The notes beneath the pieces are model-generated. The model was not told the DNA's origin. It searched no databases and was given only the letters and a program-made list of their open reading frames with translations. Position numbers and translations under genes: made by a program. 64,000 bases of DNA, from positions 210,236 through 274,235 of the forward strand of contig BAJA01000001.1 of the NCBI GenBank assembly GCA_000613465.1. Reading direction: 5' to 3'. This document shows, piece after piece, positions 37,001-45,351 of the stretch (the first letter of the stretch is position 1; each line of letters starts with the position of its first letter). Origin of the DNA: Bacteroides nordii WAL 11050 = JCM 12987. GTDB taxonomy: Bacteria > Bacteroidota > Bacteroidia > Bacteroidales > Bacteroidaceae.

Positions 37001-38058
37001 TTTGGATCACCGAAATGGGTCAAATCCCATGAAGCCTTTGCCCGTTGCTCCATCACATAGTCCCAGGTATAAATCTCGTCCTCCTTGAAGTCGTCCAACA
37101 GGTTGAACGGAGTGCCGGAAAGTCGCAATATCTTGGTATTCGCTTTTGTCAGTTCCTGCATGACAGCCTTGCCGAGTTCCGTCTGTGTCCCTTCGTGCGC
37201 TTCGTCCACGATGATGCAATCCCAAGCGGTGGCAAACACTTCATTGTTCTTGTCAAAATTGCCGCCCACAAGTTCAGAACCGCGCAAATCCTGCATGGAA
37301 GCGAAATACACATATTGGCATTTACCCTGTTTTGCTCTCGCTTCAAGTGAAGCATGATTGTCACCATTGTTCTTTGAACCGTATGCAAAACCGGGACTGT
37401 CATAGAATATCCTGCCGAAATCCTCGAACCAGCCGCTATTCACCACAGGGCGATGGGTAAGAATCAGAGTACGACTGAAATCCATGTCTTTCACCACCTG
37501 CAAGGCTGACAGCGTCTTGCCGAAACGCATCTTAGCGTTCCAAAGCATTTGGTTACTTTTCCTGAATTGCTTTTTTGTTTTTTCAATAGCCTCCTGTTGT
37601 TCGGGACGGAACACAATCGGCGTTTGGTCGTGTGACACCTCGGTCGATGACAACGATTCTCGTCCTTCCTTCACGGCTGCGATTGCCCGCTTGACGGTTT
37701 CAAGGTCGGTGATGAACCACTCGTTGGCTTTGTTCTCGGTATCGAATATCTTTTTTCTGATGCCGGAACGTTCTAGAACGCTATGCACTTCCTTGTCGTT
37801 AAAAGAGCACAAGCCCTTTTTACTGTTGTATATCGTAAGTTCCGTATATAAGAGGTCGTATGCGATACCAGCCGTCTGCGTATATTGGTTGATGCGTTTC
37901 TTCGCGGATTCGTTGAGAGCCTTGCTGTTCGGAGCAAGACCGAAAACATTGTCATTGTCACAAGTGGCCTCGCCCACTTTCAGGCATCCCCTATGTGCAG
38001 CATCATTGATGCGGAACACATATATCAGTTTTAATTTTAGTGAAGATGTGAATTTCAT
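34069..38058 (-). CDS. restriction-modification fusion: GIY-YIG-like domain, SF2 helicase, Eco57I-type N6 methylase
   Basis: 1329 aa. Residues 1-115 look like a GIY-YIG/T5orf172-type nuclease domain (LIYVFRINDA, CLKVGEATCD). A helicase follows: FRPEQQEAIEKT, Walker A MRFGKT (177-182), IIVDEAHEG (283-291), TLSCGRLTTGVSVKAW and QTIFRVQTP. A Lys/Glu-rich coil (about 660-720) separates it from the methylase half, with SAM-loop-like ILEINSKSGLYPLYMAY (about 880) and NPPY (about 993). The C-terminal 300 residues would be the target-recognition part. One chain thus combines cutting, translocation and adenine methylation. It ends a two-gene operon with the 338-aa partner 6 bases upstream. Confidence 0.75.
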   Translation of the reverse strand: MKFTSSLKLKLIYVFRINDAAHRGCLKVGEATCDNDNVFGLAPNSKALNESAKKRINQYTQTAGIAYDLLYTELTIYNSKKGLCSFNDKEVHSVLERSGIRKKIFDTENKANEWFITDLETVKRAIAAVKEGRESLSSTEVSHDQTPIVFRPEQQEAIEKTKKQFRKSNQMLWNAKMRFGKTLSALQVVKDMDFSRTLILTHRPVVNSGWFEDFGRIFYDSPGFAYGSKNNGDNHASLEARAKQGKCQYVYFASMQDLRGSELVGGNFDKNNEVFATAWDCIIVDEAHEGTQTELGKAVMQELTKANTKILRLSGTPFNLLDDFKEDEIYTWDYVMEQRAKASWDLTHFGDPNPYASLPTMNIYTYDLGRLLHEFVDEDVAFNFREFFRVNEAGNFIHEKDVKAFLNLISKEDKDSCYPFANEEYRNIFRHTLWMLPGVKEARAMSALLQSHPVFQHFKVVNVAGDGDEDEESKDALAAVEEAIGKDPDATRTITLSCGRLTTGVSVKAWTGVFMLSGSYNTAASSYMQTIFRVQTPATINGRVKEQCYVFDFAPDRTLKVIAETAKISSKAGKTSGNDRKIMGEFLNFCPIISIEGSKMSQFDVPKMLEQLKRVYVERVVRNGFEDKSLYNDELMKLNDLELQEFDDLKKIIGQTKAMPKTNQVDINNQGLTDEQYEELEDLEKKSKKRGKDKQPLTEEEKKRLEELKKKKNNREAAISILRGISIRMPLLIYGAELSDESQDITIDNFASLIDPQSWEEFMPKGVTKQKFNSIKKYYDPEIFCAAGKRIRAMARAADKLSVEERIERITDIFSTFRNPDKETVLTPWRVVNMHLGDCLGGYNFFEKGYETTLSEPRFIDRGEVTSNVFAPDSRILEINSKSGLYPLYMAYSIYRTRVKNSLFSVSSIEDEQRIWDKVVAENIFVICKTPMAKSITKRTLIGFRKAKVNTRYFEDLINQIKNKPEHFIKQVDKFITERTGIKNMKINAIVGNPPYQINDGSGASDDAANPIYQVFVKIAKQICPNYFSLIMPSKWMIGGKAVLKPFRKEMMKDKHLASVFDYEDSGFCFNGQHIDGGIMYFLWDKKHSGELIYFYKPTNGNRFLTKRLLTDGNSDIVIRDSRRQAIITKTSKYPSFSQIVSARKPFGISTDIFNNKSVYTEYKLSDKPFVNSALLWGVYGIKGGAKRITSYIAIDAITKNKAWINKYKLFISKAYSADAIVPPEIILASPNVICSETFLVIGPFDNSIEQQNANKYLKSNFFRILLFFGRGTMQVSQDVFRFVPLQDFTSKSDIDWSKSIPEIDQQLYAKYSLSEDEISFMESMIRPM

Positions 38059-38064
38059 ACTGCA

Positions 38065-39081
38065 CTATTTTATGAGGTCGATAAATCGGATTCGTTTTCC
38101 CATCTTTCCCGTTTCAGGGTCTTTGGCCCGCCAGTCCTTGATTTGGCAATAGACACCATTATGCCTGCGGATGTCATCTTTCTGACAGCCTTCGCATTGA
38201 CTGACTTCTTCCCTTGTCCCGAACAAGTCGGCTACAATAGTCCGGCGTTCACCGCAACTGTTCGGGATGACACCTTTAAGCCCGTCCATCTGCCAGACGT
38301 TCCATGAAATGATGTAGGCGATATAATTGATGGATTTCAACAAGGGTCGCTTGCCGAACTTTTGTTGATAGTATTCGATAAAGGAGATAAGCATGGATTC
38401 ACGGGCAATCAGCAAGTTATCGCCTTGCCATTCGTAAGCAAAAATGCTCTTATATGCTTCCTGTGCCCATTCCAACCATTCGCCGGAAGTTTCCGTGTTT
38501 TCGCCAACTACCCGCAACTTGCGGTCAAGCAGCCCGATACGCTGTTCTAAGGGAATAGCCTCCCCCGTTGTGGTGTCATATCGGCTTATAATATAAGGGG
38601 CTTCCCCGCAGGTTATCTCCAGTCGGTTGTCACGTACATAATCTTTCCAAGTCTTACCTTCCGGAAATTGAATTTTCTCTGAGTTGGGTCTCCACCGATG
38701 ACAACCCTGTTCATCGGTGTACTCCGTATTGAACACATCCTTTCTTCCAAACCATGCTTCATCGATCAGGTTGTTCTGCGCATTGCATATCCATGACGGA
38801 GTGAACACCTCTGCCATTTCTCGCGAACGTGCGGTTTGGGTGTCACGACTTTTGAGGATACGCGGCATGATGACATGCCCGTTATCTCCGGTAATAAGAC
38901 TGGGAAGAATTGGCGAATCATATTGATACCCTTCGCCCAGATATTCATAATCGGAAGTAGCCCAAAAGATATTGCGCTGAATATCCTCCTTGCTCGTTGT
39001 ATGGTCTTTGAGCAGGTTATTCAACAGTTCGGGCGAAAGCCGAAAGATACTATCTTCCAATATATCAACTTCAACAGGCAT
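38065..39081 (-). CDS. methylase-like partner subunit of the restriction locus
   Basis: 338 aa. It carries N6-methylase-like pieces: AEVFTPSWIC (90-99, motif X), LEITCGEAPYI (154-164, in the place of the DPACGSGxF loop but lacking its usual glycines) and YEWQGDNLLIARESML (about 217). There is no NPPY; that motif is in the next protein. A zinc-like CEGCQKD...C cluster lies near the C-terminus. It may be a structural or specificity subunit derived from a methylase. It is the first gene of the operon, directly downstream of the invertible promoter. Confidence 0.65.
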   Translation of the reverse strand: MPVEVDILEDSIFRLSPELLNNLLKDHTTSKEDIQRNIFWATSDYEYLGEGYQYDSPILPSLITGDNGHVIMPRILKSRDTQTARSREMAEVFTPSWICNAQNNLIDEAWFGRKDVFNTEYTDEQGCHRWRPNSEKIQFPEGKTWKDYVRDNRLEITCGEAPYIISRYDTTTGEAIPLEQRIGLLDRKLRVVGENTETSGEWLEWAQEAYKSIFAYEWQGDNLLIARESMLISFIEYYQQKFGKRPLLKSINYIAYIISWNVWQMDGLKGVIPNSCGERRTIVADLFGTREEVSQCEGCQKDDIRRHNGVYCQIKDWRAKDPETGKMGKRIRFIDLIK

Positions 39082-39101
39082 TTTATATCGGGTTTATGAG
39101 T

Positions 39102-39293
39102 ATCTCTTGATAAGAGATATAGTTTATTTCGCAAAGGTACGCATAATATTTCAAATTCCGTGTTTAATCCTCATTTATAATGATATATGAAAGGCATTTT
39201 GTGAGAATCTGTTTTGTAAATCCGTCAAATCGGATTCCTATAACACTGATTATTAGTGCTTATTTCTTCGGGATGGCTCTCTTATCAAGAGAT
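39102..39293. promoter_or_regulatory. candidate invertible (phase-variable) promoter of the restriction operon
   Basis: ATCTCTTGATAAGAGA (39102-39117) occurs again in exact inverted orientation at 39278-39293, enclosing 160 bases without an ORF. Inside, on the - strand, TACCTTTG (39132-39139) fits the -7 element and points at the restriction operon that starts at 39081, 50 bases away. A tyrosine recombinase gene begins beyond the right repeat (3' end at 39333). Inversion would turn the promoter away from the operon. In the orientation shown the operon should be ON. Confidence 0.75.
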
Positions 39294-39332
39294 TCGTCTT
39301 TTCGCTCAACACATTTCACCATAAACATCCGG

Positions 39333-40544
39333 TCAAAAATCTTTCAGGATAAGGCTGTTTGCCTTGTCCACCACGCTTGTGTCAAGCGATGCGAGATAGA
39401 TGCGCGTAGTCTCTTCCGAATCATGTCCCATGCCCTCGCTGATGACTGAAAGAGGGATGTTCTTGCTCTTGGCGACGCTCGCCCAACAATGCCGGGCAAC
39501 GTGCATGGTCAGCGGTATGTTCAATCCTGCTAGACCGGCAACTTCCTTCAACGCCACATTGATGCGGCAGATGGCGTTACGGTATTGTGTCCGTTCATCG
39601 GAACAAGGGTTTGTGATTATCGGCAGGAGGTAGCGGGTGGCCGTATTCTCTCCATACTTGGCGATAATGTCTTCCATGCACTTCTCCCATTTGACTGTGA
39701 GTTGCTGCCCGGTCTTTCTTCTACGGTACGTGATTATTCCGTTCTTCAAGTCCGATTTTTTCAGATAGGCCATATCAATGAATGACATTCCACGGGTATA
39801 AAAGGAGAAGAGGAACATATCCCTTGCATAATCCAGATGCGGTTTCAGAATCAAATCAAGTTCCTTAATGTGCTTGATGGACTTCAATGGGATGGCGCGT
39901 TTTACCGTCTTCCCGATACCCGTGTAAACGTGCTTGAAAGGATGCTTCTGTTCCGTCAGTTCCTTTTCCACGGCACGGTTGTAAACGGCACGGAGTATGC
40001 GCATATAAAAGGAAACCGTGTTGGGGCAGATACCCTTTCCTTTGAGCCAGGCCTCGTAAAGCATCATGGTGTTACCGTCCATTTCGCACAAAAGAATGTC
40101 CTGCCCTTCACGGAACTTCATAAAACTGGCCAATGCCGCTGTATAGGTTTCTGATGTGCGGACTTTGCCAAGCTGCTTCAACTGTCCTATGATGCCTTGC
40201 ATGAAACGGAACAGCGATTGTTCGCCCGTTTGCCTGTTGAATTTCTCGATGATACTATCAACGGAATAAATTCCTCCTTGCCTGTCGCATTGGGTGACTA
40301 TGGCTTTCAACCGTCTGGCGTCCCAGTCGATATGTTCCGCCACTTTACGGAGATACCGTTTCCTGTTTTCGCCGATTTCGGGCAGGATTTTCATGGAGGA
40401 AGTTTTCTTGTCCCATTCTGTGTCAAATATGCGGTAGTCCGTCTTGACTTGGCGGACTATGCGCCCGTGGATTACCTGATAATATATGCTGCCCTCCTTG
40501 CCGCTTGCGGTGGAAGGACGAAATTTCACTTTTATGGATGCCAT
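39333..40544 (-). CDS. tyrosine site-specific recombinase (candidate promoter invertase)
   Basis: 403 aa. N-terminal arm and SAM-like domains are followed by a catalytic domain with Arg in FYTRGMSFIDMAYL, MHVARHCWASVA (HxxR), EGMGHDSEETTRIYLAS (GH and Tyr). This is the Bacteroides tyrosine recombinase type (Tsr) often found next to invertible promoters. Its 3' end is 40 bases from the inverted repeat at 39278-39293. It is distinct from the element integrase at 45352. Integration or excision is the alternative role. Confidence 0.8.
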   Translation of the reverse strand: MASIKVKFRPSTASGKEGSIYYQVIHGRIVRQVKTDYRIFDTEWDKKTSSMKILPEIGENRKRYLRKVAEHIDWDARRLKAIVTQCDRQGGIYSVDSIIEKFNRQTGEQSLFRFMQGIIGQLKQLGKVRTSETYTAALASFMKFREGQDILLCEMDGNTMMLYEAWLKGKGICPNTVSFYMRILRAVYNRAVEKELTEQKHPFKHVYTGIGKTVKRAIPLKSIKHIKELDLILKPHLDYARDMFLFSFYTRGMSFIDMAYLKKSDLKNGIITYRRRKTGQQLTVKWEKCMEDIIAKYGENTATRYLLPIITNPCSDERTQYRNAICRINVALKEVAGLAGLNIPLTMHVARHCWASVAKSKNIPLSVISEGMGHDSEETTRIYLASLDTSVVDKANSLILKDF

Positions 40545-40549
40545 TCACT

Positions 40550-41338
40550 TTATTTTTGTCGTTTGGATTGATTCTCTTCTTCTCTCACTGTCTTGACCTG
40601 CCGGTTGAATATGACTAAAGTGGAATCCGCACCGACAACATCCACCAGTTTTTCGTATGCTCCGACGGTCACGGCCAGTTCCGGGTGCAACTCGTTAAGC
40701 ATGATTGTAGTCACATGGTGTTTGTCTGCAACCGTTCTCAACCGCCTGTTTTCTTCCCGGTATTCATGCCATTGTACCCAACTGATGGCAAACAAGGTAA
40801 AGAATACAAGCGTACAACCAATGCCAGCCCATGCGTAAGGATTCTTGTGCCAGCCATCGGGAACTTTGCTCCATAACAGCCTTATTGCGCTTATTGCCTT
40901 GTCCGGGCGGATTATCTGCCATAGTTCCGATATGGCACTTTGCTTTTGGCGTGACTTTTCCGAAGCCAGTTTGTCATTCTCAATGTGGCTTGTCAGCCTT
41001 TCCAATATCTTGTTGAGCTGTTCCTTGATGGTGAGAACACCATGTTTGCGCATATCCTTCTCGTTGGCTTCGGTGTATAACCGCAGACTTGCTACCGCTT
41101 CATCACCTATTGATTGCTTGTATTCCTCGATGGCTTCCTTGCTTCCGAAAATGGCATTGACATTTTCCGGTGCATTGCCATTGAAGAACCGTATAACAGG
41201 CTCCAGCTTCGCTTCCAGCCTTTTCAATGCCTCGTTCTTGTCCGGGCTATCCTTTCCGTCCAGTTTCTTCTTGATTTCCTCGATGTCCACTGCCAATGCC
41301 CCAATAAGGTCGGTTAAGTTCTGCTTGTTGTCCTTCAT
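40550..41338 (-). CDS. mobilization-associated membrane protein
   Basis: 262 aa: a charged helical N-terminal half (coiled coil, DIEEIKKKLDGKDS, then KRLEAKLEPVIRFF), one membrane helix at about 178-198 (YAWAGIGCTLVFFTLFAI), then a second coil (YREENRRLRTVADK). It begins within the relaxase stop (ATGA) and ends 6 bases before the recombinase gene. Proteins of this form follow the relaxase in Bacteroides mobilizable elements; they may link the relaxosome to the helper's coupling protein (inference). Confidence 0.6.
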   Translation of the reverse strand: MKDNKQNLTDLIGALAVDIEEIKKKLDGKDSPDKNEALKRLEAKLEPVIRFFNGNAPENVNAIFGSKEAIEEYKQSIGDEAVASLRLYTEANEKDMRKHGVLTIKEQLNKILERLTSHIENDKLASEKSRQKQSAISELWQIIRPDKAISAIRLLWSKVPDGWHKNPYAWAGIGCTLVFFTLFAISWVQWHEYREENRRLRTVADKHHVTTIMLNELHPELAVTVGAYEKLVDVVGADSTLVIFNRQVKTVREEENQSKRQK

Positions 41339-42387
41339 CTTTTTCTCCTCCTTGGTTTATGTTTGTCCTTTTCGTTGTCATTCTCGCCCCAGCCGCTTTC
41401 GTTTCCTCCACCTCCGCCACCGGATGAGACCCTGGCTTGGTGCGGTTGTACGCACAACTCCATGAGTGTGCCGATGGTCACTTGAACGATATTTGAGCCG
41501 GATTCAGCAGAACCGCTAACATTGCCGTCCTCTTCCGTTTTAGTCGGTAATGGCTCTTTTATAAAAGTGTCTGCCGTATTGTTGTGAGATTCCACATCCT
41601 GCCAGATCGGTTGCGGCTGTTCTTGCACACGGGGCTTCCATTCCATGCCCTCTGCGATTTGGTTCCCGAAGAGCCTGTTCAACTTATAAAAACTCATACT
41701 CCGGTCTATCCGTGAGCCGCTGAACGAGATTTCATTCTTCGTGAACGACACTCCGATGATTTTGCCTTCGTTTCTATTGTATTTGAAATTCACCCCGATA
41801 CCCTGTTTTGCCAGCTTGTCGCACAAATCCGACCAGCAGTTGCAATGGGGTAAGGCAGCTTTGACGGCATCATAGATTTGGTATTTCACCTTGTCCTTAC
41901 CACGCAGGCGGTCACGCTTCACGTTCATCTTGCCCTTGGAGAAGTGCAGTCCGTATTCTCTCGTGAGAGCTTTGCATACTTTTACATTACGCACATTATC
42001 GTTGCTGTCGCTGATGGTGTTCCCGTCATTGTCCACCCTGTTGGCCACGATGTGCAGATGCTGGTGTTCCCTGTCGGTATGGCGGCACACGATGTACTGG
42101 GTGTTCGTTATGCCCATGCGCCGCATATATTCACGGGCAATTTCGACCATCAAGGCATCTGTCAGCTTGGGTGCATCCTCGTGTGCGAAGTCCAGCGAAA
42201 TATGGTACACCGGATTTTTCAGCTTGCGTCCCGGCTTGTCATCCGCCTGTCCCTGCATACTCCTTGCTATGGTGGCGTTGTCATCCAGCCTCACGTCCTT
42301 GCTGTCGATGAGCCGTGCCTTCTTCGGGTTGTTCACGTAGTTCACCACTCTGGCGAAACTCGCCCGTTTTTTCAAATCGCCCATCAT
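41335..42387 (-). CDS. relaxase (MobB/MOBP-type)
   Basis: 350 aa. The relaxase His triad is visible in CRHTDREHQHLHIVANRVD (about residues 108-126), with an N-terminal segment GDLKKRASFARVVNYVNNPKKA typical of Bacteroides mobilization relaxases and a C-terminal Gly-rich then basic tail (SSGGGGGGNES, KPRRRKR). It nicks at oriT and pilots the strand. It overlaps both neighbours by ATGA, forming a three-gene mob operon. Confidence 0.85.
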   Translation of the reverse strand: MMGDLKKRASFARVVNYVNNPKKARLIDSKDVRLDDNATIARSMQGQADDKPGRKLKNPVYHISLDFAHEDAPKLTDALMVEIAREYMRRMGITNTQYIVCRHTDREHQHLHIVANRVDNDGNTISDSNDNVRNVKVCKALTREYGLHFSKGKMNVKRDRLRGKDKVKYQIYDAVKAALPHCNCWSDLCDKLAKQGIGVNFKYNRNEGKIIGVSFTKNEISFSGSRIDRSMSFYKLNRLFGNQIAEGMEWKPRVQEQPQPIWQDVESHNNTADTFIKEPLPTKTEEDGNVSGSAESGSNIVQVTIGTLMELCVQPHQARVSSGGGGGGNESGWGENDNEKDKHKPRRRKR

Positions 42388-42734
42388 ATCCTCTCTATGA
42401 TTTTATTGAACTCGTCCAGCAAGTCCATGATTTTGCCTTTCAAAAGAGAAAAGCCCTGTTGGTGCGCCATCTTCGCCAGTTGGTTCAGGTTGTTACATCC
42501 TCCCTCCAGCATCCTTATCTGCCACCTGTCCTCCTGTGTCCGTGCCGCCACGACCTTGCCATGCAGCAACAGTTCGCGCAGAAAGTGCGACGGTTTCTTG
42601 CCCGCATCGGTAATCCGTTTCATGACCGCTTTCCACTCGGCAAGCGTGAGCCGTGTGGATATGGTCTTTGTCCTCGCCTTGCCTTTCACTGTTTTGGGGC
42701 GGCCTCCCTTGTTCCTGTTCTCCTGATATGTCAT
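42384..42734 (-). CDS. MobA/NikA-like relaxosome DNA-binding protein
   Basis: 116 aa. A ribbon-helix-helix type N-terminus (TKTISTRLTLAEWKAVMKRI, then SHFLRELLLHGKV) is followed by NNLNQLAKMAHQQGF, the pattern of MobC/NikA-type accessory proteins that bind oriT. It overlaps the relaxase start by ATGA. The 190-base gap upstream (42735-42927) is the likely place of oriT; no nick site was identified. Confidence 0.75.
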   Translation of the reverse strand: MTYQENRNKGGRPKTVKGKARTKTISTRLTLAEWKAVMKRITDAGKKPSHFLRELLLHGKVVAARTQEDRWQIRMLEGGCNNLNQLAKMAHQQGFSLLKGKIMDLLDEFNKIIERI

Positions 42735-42927
42735 ATCCGTTTTCTTTTATTCGTTAAACCGTTCTGTTTTTTAGGGCTGTAATCCGGGCTTGCCGTTTCC
42801 CGTGTGGCCGGGTCGCCGTTTGTGGCGTGGTTTTCGTGGACGAAAACATTAACTTGCCAGCCCTAAAAATATCCCTTCTAAAACGCTGTCGCTTGCTATT
42901 CCTGCCGCTTCATTCCTGTGGCTGTTC

Positions 42928-43296
42928 CTATTCCCGTGAACCAGATAAGGTACTGTCTTCCTCTAAAAATGGTGTGTTGTCGGCGGCATCCACGACTGCA
43001 TTTTCCGCAGAGCCTTTCACTTCGCTTTCGGTTGTTGCAGCCGTTTCGGTTTCCGCTGTTCCTGTTCCTTCTATAATAGGATTGGAATGGGTCGGATTCA
43101 TGGACGGCAAGCTATCCGTTCCCTCTGACGTTTCTTCTGTCGGTTTTTCTTTCTTCTTCCTTGCCGAACTGCGACGCAAAGTCTCTAATTGTTGCCCGTT
43201 GAAAAGGAATACACGTACCCCTTCGTATGCCTTGATTGTCTGGCGGTATGTCGGATTCTCGATGAGCCGCCCTGCTATCATCACGACTTCACGCAC
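42928..43296 (-). CDS. hypothetical protein with acidic low-complexity tail
   Basis: 122 aa. The first 55 residues are ordered and basic (VVMIAGRLIENPTYRQTIKA, GVRVFLFNGQQLETLRRSSARKKKEK). The remainder is Thr/Glu/Ser-rich and probably disordered. It overlaps the upstream HTH gene by 16 bases. The function is unknown; its position suggests a regulator or relaxosome helper. Confidence 0.5.
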   Translation of the reverse strand: MREVVMIAGRLIENPTYRQTIKAYEGVRVFLFNGQQLETLRRSSARKKKEKPTEETSEGTDSLPSMNPTHSNPIIEGTGTAETETAATTESEVKGSAENAVVDAADNTPFLEEDSTLSGSRE

Positions 43297-43631
43297 ACCA
43301 TGTCTATAATGGAAGTCACGGGATTGGAATCAACACGGATTAGCCCGCGTTCCGAGAAATCCTCCAACAGACGGGACACCGCCTTACGGCCGATGCCCCA
43401 TTCCTTGGCCAGTACCAGCATGGAGCCGTCCGCCTGTCCGGGATGGACGGCATAGCCCAATCCCCGTTTGGTGTTCTGTACTTCCGATACTGTTATCTTC
43501 GACAAGAGGGAAAGAAGATAGGTAAGGTTGCATATCCCGTCCGTGCTCCCGTGCAGGAAGTACCATGCCTCCACGGACATTGCCATCTCCAATTTGTAGC
43601 ACGGCAAAACAAGCTGTTTCAAATTTTTCAT
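43281..43631 (-). CDS. winged-helix DNA-binding protein
   Basis: 116 aa. The C-terminal half has a helix-turn-helix (LAKEWGIGRKAVSRLLEDFSERGLIRVDSN) like replication- or conjugation-control proteins of Bacteroides elements. The N-terminal half (EAWYFLHGSTDGICNLTYLLSLLSKI) may form the dimer part. Likely a control gene of the element. Confidence 0.6.
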   Translation of the reverse strand: MKNLKQLVLPCYKLEMAMSVEAWYFLHGSTDGICNLTYLLSLLSKITVSEVQNTKRGLGYAVHPGQADGSMLVLAKEWGIGRKAVSRLLEDFSERGLIRVDSNPVTSIIDMVCVKS

Positions 43632-43665
43632 AAGCCTTGATGTTTTTTGTTGTGTGTCTTACAAA

Positions 43666-43977
43666 TTATCCTTTGGCGTTCTTGTCGGCCTTCCTGTTGG
43701 TAGCTTTCAGGCTCTTGATACGGTCTATCTGTTCCTTGGGAAACAAGACACGCCGTCCTATCCGCTGTCCTTTGATGTGTCCCAGCTTCTCGTGCCGCCA
43801 GATGGTCGCTATGCTCACGCCCCATTTCTCCGCCAGTTGCCGGATGGTGTAATACTCCGATGTGTCCTGTGGTGCCTGTTCCTGCCGGTATTCCTCAAAC
43901 GCGCACCTCACGCTTGCGCCGATAAGCTGTTGAAGCTCGTCGCGCGATACCAGTACCATTTCTGTCTTATCTGTCAT
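43666..43977 (-). CDS. excisionase-type helix-turn-helix protein
   Basis: 103 aa. HTH_17 domain: YYTIRQLAEKWGVSIATIWR, then GRRVLFPKEQIDRIKSLKA, the classic Xis/MerR-like form encoded in many Bacteroides mobile elements. A probable recombination directionality factor for the integrase at 45352, or a transcription regulator. Confidence 0.7.
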   Translation of the reverse strand: MTDKTEMVLVSRDELQQLIGASVRCAFEEYRQEQAPQDTSEYYTIRQLAEKWGVSIATIWRHEKLGHIKGQRIGRRVLFPKEQIDRIKSLKATNRKADKNAKG

Positions 43978-44150
43978 AATCCACTGATTTTAAGTTCGTG
44001 GCGGCAAAGGTAGGGCAATAATGAAACCTGTGAATTTGTGGTATTCTGTGAAATGACACCGCATGAAAAAAGCCGTCAAACAACTGGTGCTTAACGGCTT
44101 GTGGAAGTCTGTGGGTTGTGGTGAATTGTAGCCACCTGTGGGTTATGTCA

Positions 44151-45341
44151 CTATTTTATCATGGGAAGCAGCTCTTTGAGCTTCGCTATAAAGGTTTTCT
44201 CCACGTTATACTTGGCGAGGCTTTCGGGTGTCAGACCCATAGAACGAGCTGCGGCTTCCCTGTAACCTTTCCAGTCCTTGAAGTAGGCTTTGGACAGCAG
44301 GATGGCGACACTGCGCATCTTGCCTTTCACGCAACTGCCGTATATCGTGGAGTAGTCGGCACGCATGACGGCACGGAGGAAATCCCGGTCGGAAACGGCA
44401 TTTCCATCCAATAGAGGCTTGCCCTTGTCGGGGCCGCTCTGTACGGTAAAGGTGGTAAGGAAACGGTACAGCCTTAAAACGGGAACTTGTGCGGTCGTGC
44501 TGAACGCGCCGCCTTGCATTGTATCTGTGGCGGTAAAACCGGGTGATACTTCTTCTGTACAAGAGGGTATTGTTTTGGATATTGCCGACTTGGACTCGTT
44601 CTCGTGCAGCACGTTCCTCTTGATATATCCCATTGTCATGACGATATGGAACATCTTTATTCCTGCGGACTGTGCTTTCACATCATCATTTTGGGGCAGC
44701 ATGGAAAGGTGGACGGCTTCCGCAAAATATTCCGTGAAGAGTTGTGCCAAATCCTTGTCGTTGGCATTGACAATATACTCCTTGACGGCTTGGATTTTCG
44801 CCTTGTCCACTTTGGCAAGCATGGCATACATTTCTTTCCCTCTGTTCCCATCTGAATCCTTTGCACACTTCCGTATGGCGGCACGGATGGTGTCGATGCA
44901 GTCGGTGGCTTCGGTACGTGTCATTGGTTTGGGAGAAATATCAGAACCTTCCGGCGATACTTGATCCTGTTCTTTTTCTGTAAAGAAGTATTGCCTTATG
45001 ACTTCCATGCTCAGGTAAGCCACACCTGTACGGAAAGCCGCCTTGTTCAAGTCCGCATATTTGGAGCAGATGCCGTGAAGCCTTTTCGTGTCATCGTGAA
45101 GTTCGACAAACTTCCGTGCCAGCTCCTTATCCTCGTGTTCGGTGACATATTCCCTGATGCCGGCCAAAAGAAAAGGCAGGGGTTTCAGGCTGTATCGGAT
45201 GTTCCGGCAAATATCCTTACAATCCGTTTCGCCACTGCCGGAAGATTTGCCGGCAAGCGATTCCGCAAGTTTCAGGCTCTCACTGATTACGTTGGACAGC
45301 TTGAACAGGTCGCTAATGATGTCAAACCTTGATTTTTCCAT
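44151..45341 (-). CDS. hypothetical element protein of about 396 aa
   Basis: The start is placed at ATG 45341 (MEKSRFD), preceded by AAGGAGGT four bases upstream, a strong ribosome-binding site; an in-frame GTG two codons earlier lies within that site. The protein is mainly helical, with a C-terminal segment VKGKMRSVAILLSKAYFKDWKGYREAAARSMG that could be DNA-binding. It is encoded 10 bases after the integrase and so is co-transcribed. I do not recognise the family; proteins in this position are common in NBU-like elements. Confidence 0.6.
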   Translation of the reverse strand: MEKSRFDIISDLFKLSNVISESLKLAESLAGKSSGSGETDCKDICRNIRYSLKPLPFLLAGIREYVTEHEDKELARKFVELHDDTKRLHGICSKYADLNKAAFRTGVAYLSMEVIRQYFFTEKEQDQVSPEGSDISPKPMTRTEATDCIDTIRAAIRKCAKDSDGNRGKEMYAMLAKVDKAKIQAVKEYIVNANDKDLAQLFTEYFAEAVHLSMLPQNDDVKAQSAGIKMFHIVMTMGYIKRNVLHENESKSAISKTIPSCTEEVSPGFTATDTMQGGAFSTTAQVPVLRLYRFLTTFTVQSGPDKGKPLLDGNAVSDRDFLRAVMRADYSTIYGSCVKGKMRSVAILLSKAYFKDWKGYREAAARSMGLTPESLAKYNVEKTFIAKLKELLPMIK

Positions 45342-45351
45342 AAGCACCTCC

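Noticed and set aside
40593..42782. + strand ORFs of 150-280 aa across the relaxase region
   Set aside because: They are shadows created by the GC-richer codon use of the - strand mobilization genes.
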